Origin: Thermococcus sp. Bubb.Bath
GTDB taxonomy: Archaea; Methanobacteriota_B; Thermococci; Thermococcales; Thermococcaceae
Assembly: GCF_012027595.1 (NCBI RefSeq)
Contig: NZ_SNUR01000001.1
Location: 310,001 to 374,000, forward strand
Length of the DNA stretch: 64,000 nt
Direction of reading: 5' to 3'
The notes under the pieces are model-generated. The model was given only the letters and a program-made list of their open reading frames with translations. It was not told the origin of the DNA and searched no databases. A program made the position numbers and the translations under genes. Of this stretch, positions 25,815 through 34,778 are shown piece after piece. Numbering within the stretch: position 1 is the stretch's first letter; each line of letters begins with the position of its first letter.

Positions 25815-26252
25815 TCAATCACCGTTCTTGTCCTCTGCCAGCATCGCGTCGGCGAACCTCTTGAGCCAGCTGAGAAGGGCTATTGCCTCATCCGTTAGCA
25901 CGATTGCCTGAGTTCCAGATGCGTTCATGTAGAACCTCAGGGGGTCTTCACCGCCGGTGACCTTCATGGCGAGCCACTCACCCAGATGCCTGTAAAGGTA
26001 GGCGTAGGCCCTCTTGTCGCCCTCCTGTTCATTCTTGGGATCGAGAGAGCTGTGGTCAACGGCCTCGTTCTTATCGAGTTTCGAGAGGTAGAAAGCAAGT
26101 GTCTGCCCGAGGCCGTTTGTCAGTATCATGACGGGGGCACTCTTCACGTAGGATCTGTAGCGTCCCTGGGTCTTGGTGTCCTCCCTCTTAACATCTGAGA
26201 CTTTCTCGTAGGCAAACTTTGCCCTCTCCTGCTCGATGCTTCGCAGATCCAT
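25815..26252 (-). CDS. cmr5: Type III-B complex small subunit Cmr5
   Basis: 145 residues, helical, with the family signature ERAKFAYEKVSDV at the N-terminus, VMILTNGLGQTLAFYLSK in the middle and LLSWLKRFADAML at the end. Packs along the target RNA in the Cmr complex. Lies between cmr4 (four-base gap) and cmr6 (one-base gap) in the operon. GGGTGAT precedes the start. Confidence 0.93.
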   Translation of the reverse strand: MDLRSIEQERAKFAYEKVSDVKREDTKTQGRYRSYVKSAPVMILTNGLGQTLAFYLSKLDKNEAVDHSSLDPKNEQEGDKRAYAYLYRHLGEWLAMKVTGGEDPLRFYMNASGTQAIVLTDEAIALLSWLKRFADAMLAEDKNGD

Positions 26253-26256
26253 GCTA

Positions 26257-27129
26257 TCACCCCAGTGTTATCTTAACGAAGCCTTTGCCCACCGTCTCGT
26301 CGCCACCGAGCTGGAGGAATTTGCCGTTGAAGGCTTTAACAAGGGCCTCCTCTACTTCCTCCACGGTCACGTTTGATTCCTTCTTCCTCGGCTTTGCCAC
26401 GGCCACCACGGAATACATCACCGTGTCTCTCGGGAGGAACTCCTCGTACCAGAGGCCACCCTTCTTCACCGTGCCTGTATTGGTGTCAATTGCCACCCTT
26501 GCGACCACCTCGGTCGAGAGCTTCACAAAGGCCGAGAACACGTCGTCGGGGACTATGGCAAGTCTCTTGAGAAGCTCGTCCTTCTCTATCGGGACGACCT
26601 GAGAGATGACGTTGGCGAGTCCTGAAAGATCCCTTGGATCGTCGGTTGTTAAGGAAATCTCCTCCAGGACTACGTTCTTTCCTATTAGAAGGGAGGAGTT
26701 ATTATGAACCACTGCCTTCCCTGCTTCCAATGTGGGAATGGATGCCTTAAACTCCCTGCCAGTCAGTTCCATGTCCCTTTTGAACCTCCCAAGCACCAGC
26801 GGCGAGGTAATGTAAGCAAAGACCCCCTTGGCGCTCCTAACAGGGAACAGGAGCACCTTGGCGTCCCCCACTGCCACCGCTCCTGCGTGCCCGGGGGCCG
26901 TATTCGCGTTTGGATCCGGCCCAAATATAACCGATTCAAGCTCCCCGTCTTCTTTGAGCTCCCTGAACGCACTCCGTAGTGCGCCTTTGAGACTCTGTCC
27001 CCATATTACGGGGAATCCCGTGTGCCGCTCCCTTTGGATTGGCAGGTCTATCACGCTGACCTCCGAACCGCTCCCCGCGTGGAGCGGAGTCATCGTGTAG
27101 ATTCCCAAAACGAGTTTCTTCCCGTACAT
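26257..27129 (-). CDS. cmr4: Type III-B backbone subunit and RNase Cmr4
   Basis: 290 residues; GGAGGTG precedes ATG 27129 by seven bases. TPLHAGSGSEVSVIDLPIQRE contains the catalytic Asp (D28) that cuts target RNA every six bases in Cas7-type subunits. FPVIWGQSLKGALRSAFRE is the RAMP motif. Several copies form the complex backbone. Follows csx3 directly. Confidence 0.95.
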   Translation of the reverse strand: MYGKKLVLGIYTMTPLHAGSGSEVSVIDLPIQRERHTGFPVIWGQSLKGALRSAFRELKEDGELESVIFGPDPNANTAPGHAGAVAVGDAKVLLFPVRSAKGVFAYITSPLVLGRFKRDMELTGREFKASIPTLEAGKAVVHNNSSLLIGKNVVLEEISLTTDDPRDLSGLANVISQVVPIEKDELLKRLAIVPDDVFSAFVKLSTEVVARVAIDTNTGTVKKGGLWYEEFLPRDTVMYSVVAVAKPRKKESNVTVEEVEEALVKAFNGKFLQLGGDETVGKGFVKITLG

Positions 27130-27423
27130 CTACCCCACCTCCTTAATGGGTATCACATCACCCGGTTCAACACCCGGGACGTGAGATTCAACCACAACCG
27201 CTCCCCCCAGCCTGGGGTCATAAGTGGCCACCCAGGCCGTTGGGTGGTAAAAATGAACGAGAAAGCCGTAGAGCCATATCGGCCCTCTTCCTGTGAGGAT
27301 GATGCCTTTTTTAGCATTAACTTTGGGAGGTTTGAGCTCCTTCAGGATGGAGGGCTCTATTACTCCCCCAGTTTCAAGGCTGACGATCGTGTACTTTTCG
27401 GCTTCCCTCGTCTCAAACTTCAC
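27130..27423 (-). CDS. csx3: Csx3 (Crn3), predicted cA4 ring nuclease
   Basis: 97 residues when started at GTG 27423, where AGGAGG lies nine bases upstream; the frame could also start at ATG 27456. With the GTG start the motif residues fall at H60 (VHFYHPT), D69 and R71 (YDPRLGG), the positions I recall for the active site of Archaeoglobus Csx3. TGRGPIWLYGFLVH and GGAVVVESH are family signatures. Csx3 degrades cyclic tetra-adenylate and so ends type III signalling. Overlaps the CARF gene upstream by 11 bases. Confidence 0.88.
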   Translation of the reverse strand: MKFETREAEKYTIVSLETGGVIEPSILKELKPPKVNAKKGIILTGRGPIWLYGFLVHFYHPTAWVATYDPRLGGAVVVESHVPGVEPGDVIPIKEVG

Positions 27424-28420
27424 CGAAATCAGCCTCCTCAAGGATTCCTTTTTCATCAGCCCACTTTTTCCAAGCAGAGGAGTTCTTGACCTTAGTTCCG
27501 GCAATCCTTGAGAACATCTCCAGAATCCTGTCCAACATTTCCCCCTTCTGGAACATATTGTCCTCGACGCTTACTAGGTAGCGAGTCCCCAAAAGTTTGG
27601 GTATAAAGGTTTCATCGTATCCGCGATTTTTCTTTTTAAAAATGTCAATAAGCTCATTTTTCGATATGCGTTCTCTGTTCCCTTTAATAAACAGCGTGGC
27701 GAGTTCCCGCAGGATAGTCCCAAACCCCAGATCCAAGGGCGGAAGGTCGTACCACCTTAGAATAAGATCTCTAACCACCTTCCTAAGCTCATACTCGGTG
27801 GAGGGCTTCTCGATCCAGGAGGGTTCCATCATCTTGGCGTTGCTTTGAAACACGTAATAGTATCTGCTTGGAACCATCGTGTACGCTCCGGCAAGCAGGA
27901 GAGCAAGGTTCATCTGGTTGGAGCCGCCGATTAGGTTCAACCAGACTTCCTTCCTCCTCAATCCCTCCAATGTCACTCCCATCTTGTAGAACGCATCTTC
28001 AAAGCTCTGATAGTCCGTCCTTACAAGGTACAGCTTCTTGGGCGGTCTCAGATCAACCGAAAACCTGTCTTCAAGGTAGCCGATGAGCTTGTTGATGTAG
28101 CGAACTATGGGCTCTTTGATGGGCTCTGGCCTGTTCTTGCTCTTCATATCAAACCAGTTCGATTTGTACAAGAGCTTAAACTTATCATCTATAACCTTAC
28201 CATCTATAACCTCAGGAGAGTCAAAAACTATCACGTACTCTGGCATTCCACGTGTTTTTTCATAGCTTCCCTTTCTCTCACTCTCCCCGGAGCCTGCAAA
28301 GAAATCCTGGGCTTCCTTAATCCCAAGCTGTGCACCTGCTTGCAAGATATAGACGATCGAGAGGGGCATTGTGAGTGCCCCCGGGCTTTTTCCAAGACCC
28401 GAAATGTGGTAAACCCCCAT
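27413..28420 (-). CDS. CARF-domain protein in the cmr operon, no HEPN motif
   Basis: 335 residues; GGGGGTGAT precedes ATG 28420 by five bases. MGVYHISGLGKSPGALTMPL (1-20) and VWLNLIGGSNQMNLALLLAG (159-178) match the two CARF ligand motifs. The C-terminal 95 residues (RISKNELIDIFKKK, LLGTRYLVSVEDN) look like a winged helix. No R-x4-6-H motif of a HEPN RNase is present, unlike Csx1, which occupies a comparable position in Pyrococcus. It may be a sensor-regulator, a Crn1-like ring nuclease or a binding protein. Confidence 0.7.
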   Translation of the reverse strand: MGVYHISGLGKSPGALTMPLSIVYILQAGAQLGIKEAQDFFAGSGESERKGSYEKTRGMPEYVIVFDSPEVIDGKVIDDKFKLLYKSNWFDMKSKNRPEPIKEPIVRYINKLIGYLEDRFSVDLRPPKKLYLVRTDYQSFEDAFYKMGVTLEGLRRKEVWLNLIGGSNQMNLALLLAGAYTMVPSRYYYVFQSNAKMMEPSWIEKPSTEYELRKVVRDLILRWYDLPPLDLGFGTILRELATLFIKGNRERISKNELIDIFKKKNRGYDETFIPKLLGTRYLVSVEDNMFQKGEMLDRILEMFSRIAGTKVKNSSAWKKWADEKGILEEADFGEV

Positions 28421-28426
28421 CTGTTA

Positions 28427-29458
28427 TCACCCCCTGAATTTTCCAACAAAAACAAGGCCGTAACCAAACTCCTTCATTTCCCCTATTTTTGGAGCGACAG
28501 TTACGTTCCCTTCCGCTCTCATCCACACGACGGTTCCAGCTGGGAGGGCCCATCTGATCGGCTTTGGCTTCTTCTCCTCCATATCCCATCCGGTAACTGG
28601 GATGGGCCTGTCAGTGAAGATCTTGAGGACTTTAGCTCCTTCAATTTCTTTTTCGAAGAACTCAGTTACACTGTTCCCGTTGATAATCAATGGTGTTGCA
28701 AAGTAGAGCTTGAACGTTTTACCTAGTTCTATGGGCTCGCTATTCAATGGAAATTCTTCGGTTTCGGAGGGATGGATCTTAAATTCCGCGAACCTGCTTT
28801 CCCCTCCAAGCTTCAGTATCCCAGAACTTCCAAGGACTTTTTGAAGTTCTTCTTCATTTTTAGATACATAGACAACAATTCCAGCGTTCTCTTTGAATCG
28901 TAGGGTAGTTATTCTGTAAAGGAGGCCCTCCTCTGTGGTTTTAGCGCTGTTAAGTCCTATACCGACCCTGACTTCATTCTTATAAACCTTCTCCGGCTCT
29001 ATGATATCCTCCTCCATAACCCCTGGACTTAAAGTGCCACCGAGGTAGTCTTTCAAGGTTCCGTAGTCAATGAATCCATTCGCCGGGGAGAAGTGGAGAG
29101 TCCTCTTTCCCTCCCGAACGGCCATGACTGCCCAGTTGTCAGGGTTGTCAGAGGGCGTTTTGTGGGGTTCCAAAAACGCCAGCTTCTCCTCGGCTTCAAC
29201 CACGTCCATCGGGATTCTGAAGAGAGGCTCATCGTTCAGGCTGAAGAATGCTCCCTGAATTGAAAAGTTGGGCTTTTTGTTTTTGAGATCAATCAGCTTT
29301 CTCCTCTCTTCTGTATGGTAGAGGAATCCCATTATGGCCCCCGCTATCGTGTGGGGCATCGGCTCAATGCTCTCGGCGACATGGTTTTCCCCGGCCGAAA
29401 AGTCCCTGCTCTCCCTGAAGAACAGGACATCATAGGGGGTTATCGTCATCTTGATCAT
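28427..29458 (-). CDS. cmr3: Type III-B complex subunit Cmr3
   Basis: 343 residues. The start (TITPYDVLFFRESRDFSAGE) and IEPMPHTIAGAIMGFLY are clear Cmr3 signatures (Cas5-type RAMP). KEFGYGLVFVGKF near the end is the C-terminal glycine-rich loop. Holds the crRNA 5' tag with Cmr2. Overlaps the cmr2 stop by four bases. Confidence 0.95.
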   Translation of the reverse strand: MIKMTITPYDVLFFRESRDFSAGENHVAESIEPMPHTIAGAIMGFLYHTEERRKLIDLKNKKPNFSIQGAFFSLNDEPLFRIPMDVVEAEEKLAFLEPHKTPSDNPDNWAVMAVREGKRTLHFSPANGFIDYGTLKDYLGGTLSPGVMEEDIIEPEKVYKNEVRVGIGLNSAKTTEEGLLYRITTLRFKENAGIVVYVSKNEEELQKVLGSSGILKLGGESRFAEFKIHPSETEEFPLNSEPIELGKTFKLYFATPLIINGNSVTEFFEKEIEGAKVLKIFTDRPIPVTGWDMEEKKPKPIRWALPAGTVVWMRAEGNVTVAPKIGEMKEFGYGLVFVGKFRG

Positions 29459-32448
29459 AGGCCCACCCCCATCTCCTTGAGGATTTTCAAAAGATGCGCC
29501 GCCCCGCGGAGCTGTTTTCTCAGGACGATGCCTGCTATCCCAGGGGCTTTACCGCTGGGAGCCGCCGCTGTAAGTTTCTCCTCCAATTTGAAAATCCAAA
29601 GGGAGCTTTCACGCCCCTTGAATAACTCATTGAGACCGTTCTCGACCTCTTGGTATTCATCACTGACCCCTTCCCTCTCTGGATCGTCAACCACGACGCT
29701 TTGTATGAGCTCATTGAACCTATTTACGAGATCTCTAAGCGTTTTATCTCCCCTGAATCCACTCCTCTCAAGGTCTTCCTTGGAGAGTTTTACCCTCACG
29801 TTCCTCGCGACCCATAGGAATTCAGCGAGCCTCTTGAAAACCCGTTGTTGGGATTTCTCGTCTTTTTCATAGTTCGAGTGCCTCCCCATTTCGTATTTGA
29901 GGAGGTTGATTATGGCCTTTGGCTCGTTGGGCCAGACTTCAATGCCCTCCGCTATCTCATAGATTATCCTGTTGCTGAGTCCACCTTCTTCATTACCGAG
30001 CTCTTCCAGAAGGTTCTGAAGTGGCTTTCCAAAGACTCCCCAGTTGAGGGAAACCCTGTAGTATGAACCGCTGTGCTTGAGGTAGCCCACGGCGAGAGCG
30101 TTTCTTCCGCTCTCCTTCGCGAGGTGCTCCATCTCGTTGACCCGCCTCACCGCCGAATAGAGGGGCTCCTTGTAATAGAGGAAAAGGAGACCAGCACTCA
30201 TGCTCCTCGTCTTGCCCTGCAATGGTTCAAACTCCTCCCAGTCTTCCCTGAAGGTTTTCTGAAGTTCGAAGACAAGGGAAACGGCCTCGTTTGCCGGCAC
30301 GAGGGCGAACACGTCATCTCCACCTGCGTAAAGCAACTCGGCTCCGTGAGAATCACTCAATAAAGGAACGGCGTTGACGGCGAAGTTGCTGAGGGAGCGG
30401 GTTATGCCTATGTGAACCGTTGGTGTTACAGGGCGGTTTATCCTGGGAACCGCATTGGATACCGAACTGTGGGCGTATTCCTCAAGTGTCTTCACGGCCT
30501 CCGTCCCGCTTATTACCTTACCCATGTTGTCCCCGTCCATCTTGAGGATGGCATAGTATTTAGGAGGTTCGCCGATAATCTTTGAAAGCTCCTCAACTAA
30601 AGACCGAATGGCGTCAACGCTTACCCCTCTAAGGCGGGAGTCATTCTCATCGGTACCATATGCCTTAGCAAGGGACTTCAAATCTCTCAGGTTCTCTATG
30701 TAGAAGACCTCGCTGTTGGGCGCCAACCTTCCAAAGGGTATAAGGAGAGCAGTTGCAAGCTTGTCAATTAGAGCCCTGATATCAGGGGATTTTACGCCAC
30801 CGAAACTATGCCGTTTCCCCCCTTCAATACCAAGCTCCGCCAGTACCTCGTCGTAGACATCTGCCCAGCTAACTGGACGGGATTTTCCATCTGGATCTGT
30901 GATGTAGAGTTTATTGGTTTCCTTGAGCTCTATGGCCTTTTCCGTTGGCTTGGCTATCGCAACTTCGCTAACGGATCTGAAAGACATCCTGTCAAGGTAC
31001 TTCCCCTCAAAGTGATCCTTGACTAGCTTTCCAATTTCCTCACCACTCTTGTGAACAATCCAGTAATCCTCCTTCCACAGGGCGTAGAACCTGTGGTAAA
31101 ACCTCTTTGCCAGGCAGAGGAGACAGAGCCTCTCTCCCTTCTTGACGTCGTAGATTCCATTGTTGTGAAGATATTCCACGAAGTTCGCCCACTTCTCCCT
31201 GACATCTGGGTATGGAGAGTTTCCACCGATCGCCAGGTGCTCACCGCAGAGCATGCACTTGAATCCCCCATCTTCCCCTGGGCGGACGTAGTCCCTCGAC
31301 TTGAAGTCCGTGGCCTGGTCAAGGAGGAGGAAGAGCTCAGAGTATGAGTGGATGGGGCTCTCGGTGCCATCTGGAATTGCCCCTAGGTATTTCCTGAGCA
31401 CATCGCTGATGATTTCGTTGAGGTTCAGGGACGTTACGGGGATGCTCTCCACGGTTATCGAGAAATATCCCCTCACTGAATCCTTATAGTCTTCAAACTT
31501 TTCTTTTTTCTCTGGTTGAGATTGCTCTTCGTTTTTCCTTTTGACCTTTAGATGTTCCGTAACCTCGTAGAACTCCCACGCCGCTTTTGCAAGCCTCTCA
31601 AGGAAGCCCCTTATCTCGTTTTCAATCTCCTCCTCAAGCTTCTTAACATCGGTATCCCCTGGGACCATAACGAGAACCTTGTTGGGCATGTTCCCGATGA
31701 GGAGCCTTTTCTCGTAATTGAGAGTACCAAGTTCATGCTCGAAGAATGGCTGACCCCTCAAGTGTGGGAAGATTATCGCGTTCGGCCCGAACTTTCTCCA
31801 GATCACCGAGATAGCTAGATATGTGAGCAGGCTGAGCATGTGGCTCCCGGCCCAGAGGTCGCGCTCCGTCCTCGCGTTCCCTATAAACCCCTGGATGGGG
31901 GAGAGCTTGAAGCGAAGGAGCTTAAATTCTCCAGATTTAAGGGAGGCGTAGATATCGAGTCTGCTGAGCCAGTCGTGGTCGGGCACGAGGGGGTCGGCGG
32001 GGAGATGAACGAGCTCCTCAGCGATGGTGGGATTAAAATTGTTTTCATACAGAGCATTTTCGTATTCTTGCTGGAGCCTCTTTACCAGATTGTCCCACAA
32101 CTTTGCAAACTTTTCCATTGAATTTGCACTTCTAAGTTCCTCCGCTACCTTTCTTTCGGCCCCTTCAAGTGCTTTCAGGAACCTCTCCTTGGTCTCCCTA
32201 TCGGTGGTGTTCCAGAACCGTGTGAGGTTTTCAAGGGGCTTCTCTTCCGCACTTATCGGATGTTTAAGAATGAACCGGAAGTCCACGAAGTCCACGTTGT
32301 TGAATCCCCGGTTAGCAGGAAGGGGATAGCTTGAGAGCCGCCTCCATGCTGGTGGGAGTTCGTTGACTCTGAGTAAGTTGCCAAGTATCTTTGAGGGAGC
32401 AACTTCGATAAGGGCATTTGCGTACGATTCCCAGAGTTTCTCAGGCAT
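29455..32448 (-). CDS. cmr2: Type III-B large subunit Cas10/Cmr2, cyclase motifs intact
   Basis: 997 residues from ATG 32448, whose first base is the last base of the cmr1 stop; AAGGAGG lies eight bases upstream. Palm motifs: LKMDGDNMGKV near residue 635 and YAGGDDVFALV near 708, the active site that makes cyclic oligoadenylates. A zinc-binding pair is CMLCGEH near 397 and CLLC near 440. The N-terminal HD nuclease motif that P. furiosus Cmr2 has (LHDPPDKAL, as I recall) is absent: the corresponding segment reads LWESYANALIEVAPSK. VPDHDWLSRLD remains further on. Longer than the roughly 870-residue Pyrococcus protein. Confidence 0.95.
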   Translation of the reverse strand: MPEKLWESYANALIEVAPSKILGNLLRVNELPPAWRRLSSYPLPANRGFNNVDFVDFRFILKHPISAEEKPLENLTRFWNTTDRETKERFLKALEGAERKVAEELRSANSMEKFAKLWDNLVKRLQQEYENALYENNFNPTIAEELVHLPADPLVPDHDWLSRLDIYASLKSGEFKLLRFKLSPIQGFIGNARTERDLWAGSHMLSLLTYLAISVIWRKFGPNAIIFPHLRGQPFFEHELGTLNYEKRLLIGNMPNKVLVMVPGDTDVKKLEEEIENEIRGFLERLAKAAWEFYEVTEHLKVKRKNEEQSQPEKKEKFEDYKDSVRGYFSITVESIPVTSLNLNEIISDVLRKYLGAIPDGTESPIHSYSELFLLLDQATDFKSRDYVRPGEDGGFKCMLCGEHLAIGGNSPYPDVREKWANFVEYLHNNGIYDVKKGERLCLLCLAKRFYHRFYALWKEDYWIVHKSGEEIGKLVKDHFEGKYLDRMSFRSVSEVAIAKPTEKAIELKETNKLYITDPDGKSRPVSWADVYDEVLAELGIEGGKRHSFGGVKSPDIRALIDKLATALLIPFGRLAPNSEVFYIENLRDLKSLAKAYGTDENDSRLRGVSVDAIRSLVEELSKIIGEPPKYYAILKMDGDNMGKVISGTEAVKTLEEYAHSSVSNAVPRINRPVTPTVHIGITRSLSNFAVNAVPLLSDSHGAELLYAGGDDVFALVPANEAVSLVFELQKTFREDWEEFEPLQGKTRSMSAGLLFLYYKEPLYSAVRRVNEMEHLAKESGRNALAVGYLKHSGSYYRVSLNWGVFGKPLQNLLEELGNEEGGLSNRIIYEIAEGIEVWPNEPKAIINLLKYEMGRHSNYEKDEKSQQRVFKRLAEFLWVARNVRVKLSKEDLERSGFRGDKTLRDLVNRFNELIQSVVVDDPEREGVSDEYQEVENGLNELFKGRESSLWIFKLEEKLTAAAPSGKAPGIAGIVLRKQLRGAAHLLKILKEMGVGL

Positions 32449-33842
32449 CAGAATTCCCTCCTTGGCCATAGAACTACGAATTTTCCATCTATACCCTGAG
32501 CTATGTTTTCAATCCACTTTTTGTAGAAGCGGTATGCTGAGGAATTGTTTTCTCCGGTAATAGTTACCAGACCTTTGGCGTATATCCTATTCCATTTGTC
32601 TTGTTTATCGAAATAAAAGACGCCACTATAATCAGGGTAGAACTGGGAGGCAAACACTGTGACCATCGGATAAAGTATTCCCCCGATGTCAACGAGGCTC
32701 AACCAGTATCCTGAGGCTCTTCTCTCCACCGTGTTTTTCTTTGATCTTAATGCCCCCTCAATATCTTTGTTGTCTGTGGGTACGCTCCCCAACCATCCGG
32801 ATACCGTTGTACTGTAGTTTGCGTACCTTATCGGCAGTCCAAGGTAGTACCGTTTTTCTCTTGGAGACCGGGATTTGTAAGTTCTCTGGTCAGAGACCTC
32901 ATTAATAACCTTGTTATCAGTAAGCCTCTCAAATGTGTGGGACAGAGCATAGTCAGCACATCTGAACCTGAACCCACCAGAGAACTTCCTTCCCCGTTTT
33001 ATATCCAGAAACCAGCGGCCAAAGTTGTCGAGGGCGCTTACCCACTTTTCTTTTCTATCGGAATGATAGCGAATTCCTGCCCATTCCTCCCTGGTGAATA
33101 TCAACGAATTTTCTTGCTCAAACACTGGATACAGCGGATAATCTGCCCTATCTCTTTTATTTTTTCCGGGGGAGACTCCTAAATTGCCAATGGCTTCATT
33201 GAACTGAGAGACAACAGTGGATACCTCTTGTGCGAACTCCCTCAGGGAACCAAAGTTGTTGAACTTGAGATTAAAATCCCCCTTGGTCTTTGTTACCCTC
33301 AAACTCCCAGCCCCACGTCTTGCCCTGAAACCAAAGCCTCCCAGGTTTATTGCCATCCACAAAGCCGCTTCTGCCAGGAGAAAAGCGTCCCTATCATGAG
33401 AAGACAGTACAACTTCAAACTTTGACCCTGTGTCATAGTACCTAAAGCGGCTTTTTACATCAACTCCTCCAGTGTTTCTATTTTTTCGTTTGTCCAACGC
33501 CGAGAAGAACAGGTAATCAACGTATTCCGACCAGACTATAGCTTTTTCGTCTCTCCAGCTGGCGGCATGTTGAAATACACTCCCCTCCCTCTTATCTTTA
33601 ACCTCAGCCCGAACAAAGACCCTGCTCTTCTTAGCCTCACCACTACCTGCGGAGCCGAAAACCTTTCCCTCCGCTTCCCTAAGTGCCTTGATGTTGTTTC
33701 CAAAGTAGTTCCCGGCCAGAGCCCGGAACCACCAGCGCATCACTCCCTTAACACTGGCCGAGCGGAACTCGGCTTTTCTCTGGTCGGCACCGCGCATGAA
33801 GAGGGGCGTTATGGCTTCAAGCTCAAAGATGGCCTCATACAT
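32448..33842 (-). CDS. cmr1: Type III-B complex subunit Cmr1
   Basis: 464 residues. FELEAITPLFMRGADQRKAE and FRSASVKGVMRWWFRALAG are defining Cmr1 motifs; GGFGFRARRGAGSLRV is the later glycine-rich RAMP loop. Binds the crRNA 3' region. First gene of the minus-strand cmr operon. The open frame ends where cmr2 starts. Confidence 0.94.
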   Translation of the reverse strand: MYEAIFELEAITPLFMRGADQRKAEFRSASVKGVMRWWFRALAGNYFGNNIKALREAEGKVFGSAGSGEAKKSRVFVRAEVKDKREGSVFQHAASWRDEKAIVWSEYVDYLFFSALDKRKNRNTGGVDVKSRFRYYDTGSKFEVVLSSHDRDAFLLAEAALWMAINLGGFGFRARRGAGSLRVTKTKGDFNLKFNNFGSLREFAQEVSTVVSQFNEAIGNLGVSPGKNKRDRADYPLYPVFEQENSLIFTREEWAGIRYHSDRKEKWVSALDNFGRWFLDIKRGRKFSGGFRFRCADYALSHTFERLTDNKVINEVSDQRTYKSRSPREKRYYLGLPIRYANYSTTVSGWLGSVPTDNKDIEGALRSKKNTVERRASGYWLSLVDIGGILYPMVTVFASQFYPDYSGVFYFDKQDKWNRIYAKGLVTITGENNSSAYRFYKKWIENIAQGIDGKFVVLWPRREF

Positions 33843-33919
33843 CCGTATCCCTCCCGTGAGAACAGACCGGTGGAGTTCTATGATGCATGGTTATGCTCAC
33901 CAGTGTCAAATGAGGGAAG

Positions 33920-33940
33920 CCAAATTATAAAAGCTTTTCG
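33920..33940 (-). promoter_or_regulatory. Promoter of the cmr operon
   Basis: On the minus strand CGAAAAGCTTTTATAATTTG forms a BRE/TATA-like element at about 33921-33940, roughly 80 bases before the cmr1 start. No other credible gene lies between cmr1 and array 3 (33843-34077). Confidence 0.5.
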
Positions 33941-34077
33941 TATCTATCTTTATGCTTATGGTGCAGCCAGAGTCGGAACATAAGCCAAAAAATTAGACAT
34001 AAACTCTAGGAGGTTTCCAGAACAAAATTCCCCATCAGAATTAAAGCCCAAACAGAAACAGCCACTTGACTTTTTCA

Positions 34078-34617
34078 GTTTCCCAAGTCTTTGGCGATTC
34101 TGAAACGCGAGAAAAATCAACCCGCTCGCATTACCCGCGCACGTAGAGGGTGTTTTCCAAGTCTTTGGCGATTCTGAAACTACATCGAGACCATAGACAT
34201 ACCATCCATCGTCGATGAAGAGGTTTTCCAAGTCTTTGGCGATTCTGAAACACAACAGTAGTGCGGGCGCTTGAATCAGACCCGCGCTACGAAGAAAGTT
34301 TTCCAAGTCTTTGGCGATTCTGAAACTTCCCCTCCGCCGGAATATTCATAAAACTCCTACGCGAGGTTTCAGGTTTTCCAAGTCTTTGGCGATTCTGAAA
34401 CGGGGAATGAAGAGAAAAGGATAAGCAAGGTGGATGAGATGAATTTTCCAAGTCTTTGGCGATTCTGAAACCAAAGGTTGTTGTGGAGCAGTACTTACTG
34501 AACTACATCAACGCAATTTTCCAAGTCTTTGGCGATTCTGAAACACGGAGCACGGTATTTCTTTCGAGTTCGCCGATATCTTCAACGAATTTTCCAAGTC
34601 TTTGGCGATTCTGAAAC
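34078..34617 (-). CRISPR. CRISPR array 3: 8 repeats of 29 bases, 7 spacers
   Basis: Repeats start at 34078, 34152, 34223, 34298, 34373, 34443, 34516 and 34589; plus-strand sequence is GTTTTCCAAGTCTTTGGCGA followed by TTCTGAAAC. The leftmost copy has one change (GTTTCCC). The three copies nearest the leader begin with A instead of G. CCAA/TTGG gives a short stem. Spacers are 41-46 bases. Transcription is leftwards from the leader at 34618. Confidence 0.97.
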
Positions 34618-34739
34618 GGTTAACTTTTTTGCCCCGTTGGGCAGATAAAGTAACGAGCTCATTCCTTATAAGCTTTTGATTCCCTGCCCGCCGGAAAAAC
34701 TGGGCGCGTGACCCCCGTTCTGGTACCAACCGTGATGCT
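34618..34739 (-). promoter_or_regulatory. Leader of array 3, proximal part
   Basis: Starts GGTTAACTTTTTTGCCCC, almost identical to the leader of array 2 over the first 60 bases, with TATA-like CTTATAAG at about 34665-34672. The rest of the leader has been moved away by IS605 element B and resumes at about 36613. Confidence 0.8.
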
Positions 34740-34778
34740 GACCTCCTCCCCGCCGTGAACGGCGAGGGTTCCAACGAG

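Noticed and set aside
28427-28589. Idea that the cmr operon protein at 27413-28420 is Csx1
   Set aside because: No R-x4-6-H HEPN motif is present; only the CARF-like part is supported.
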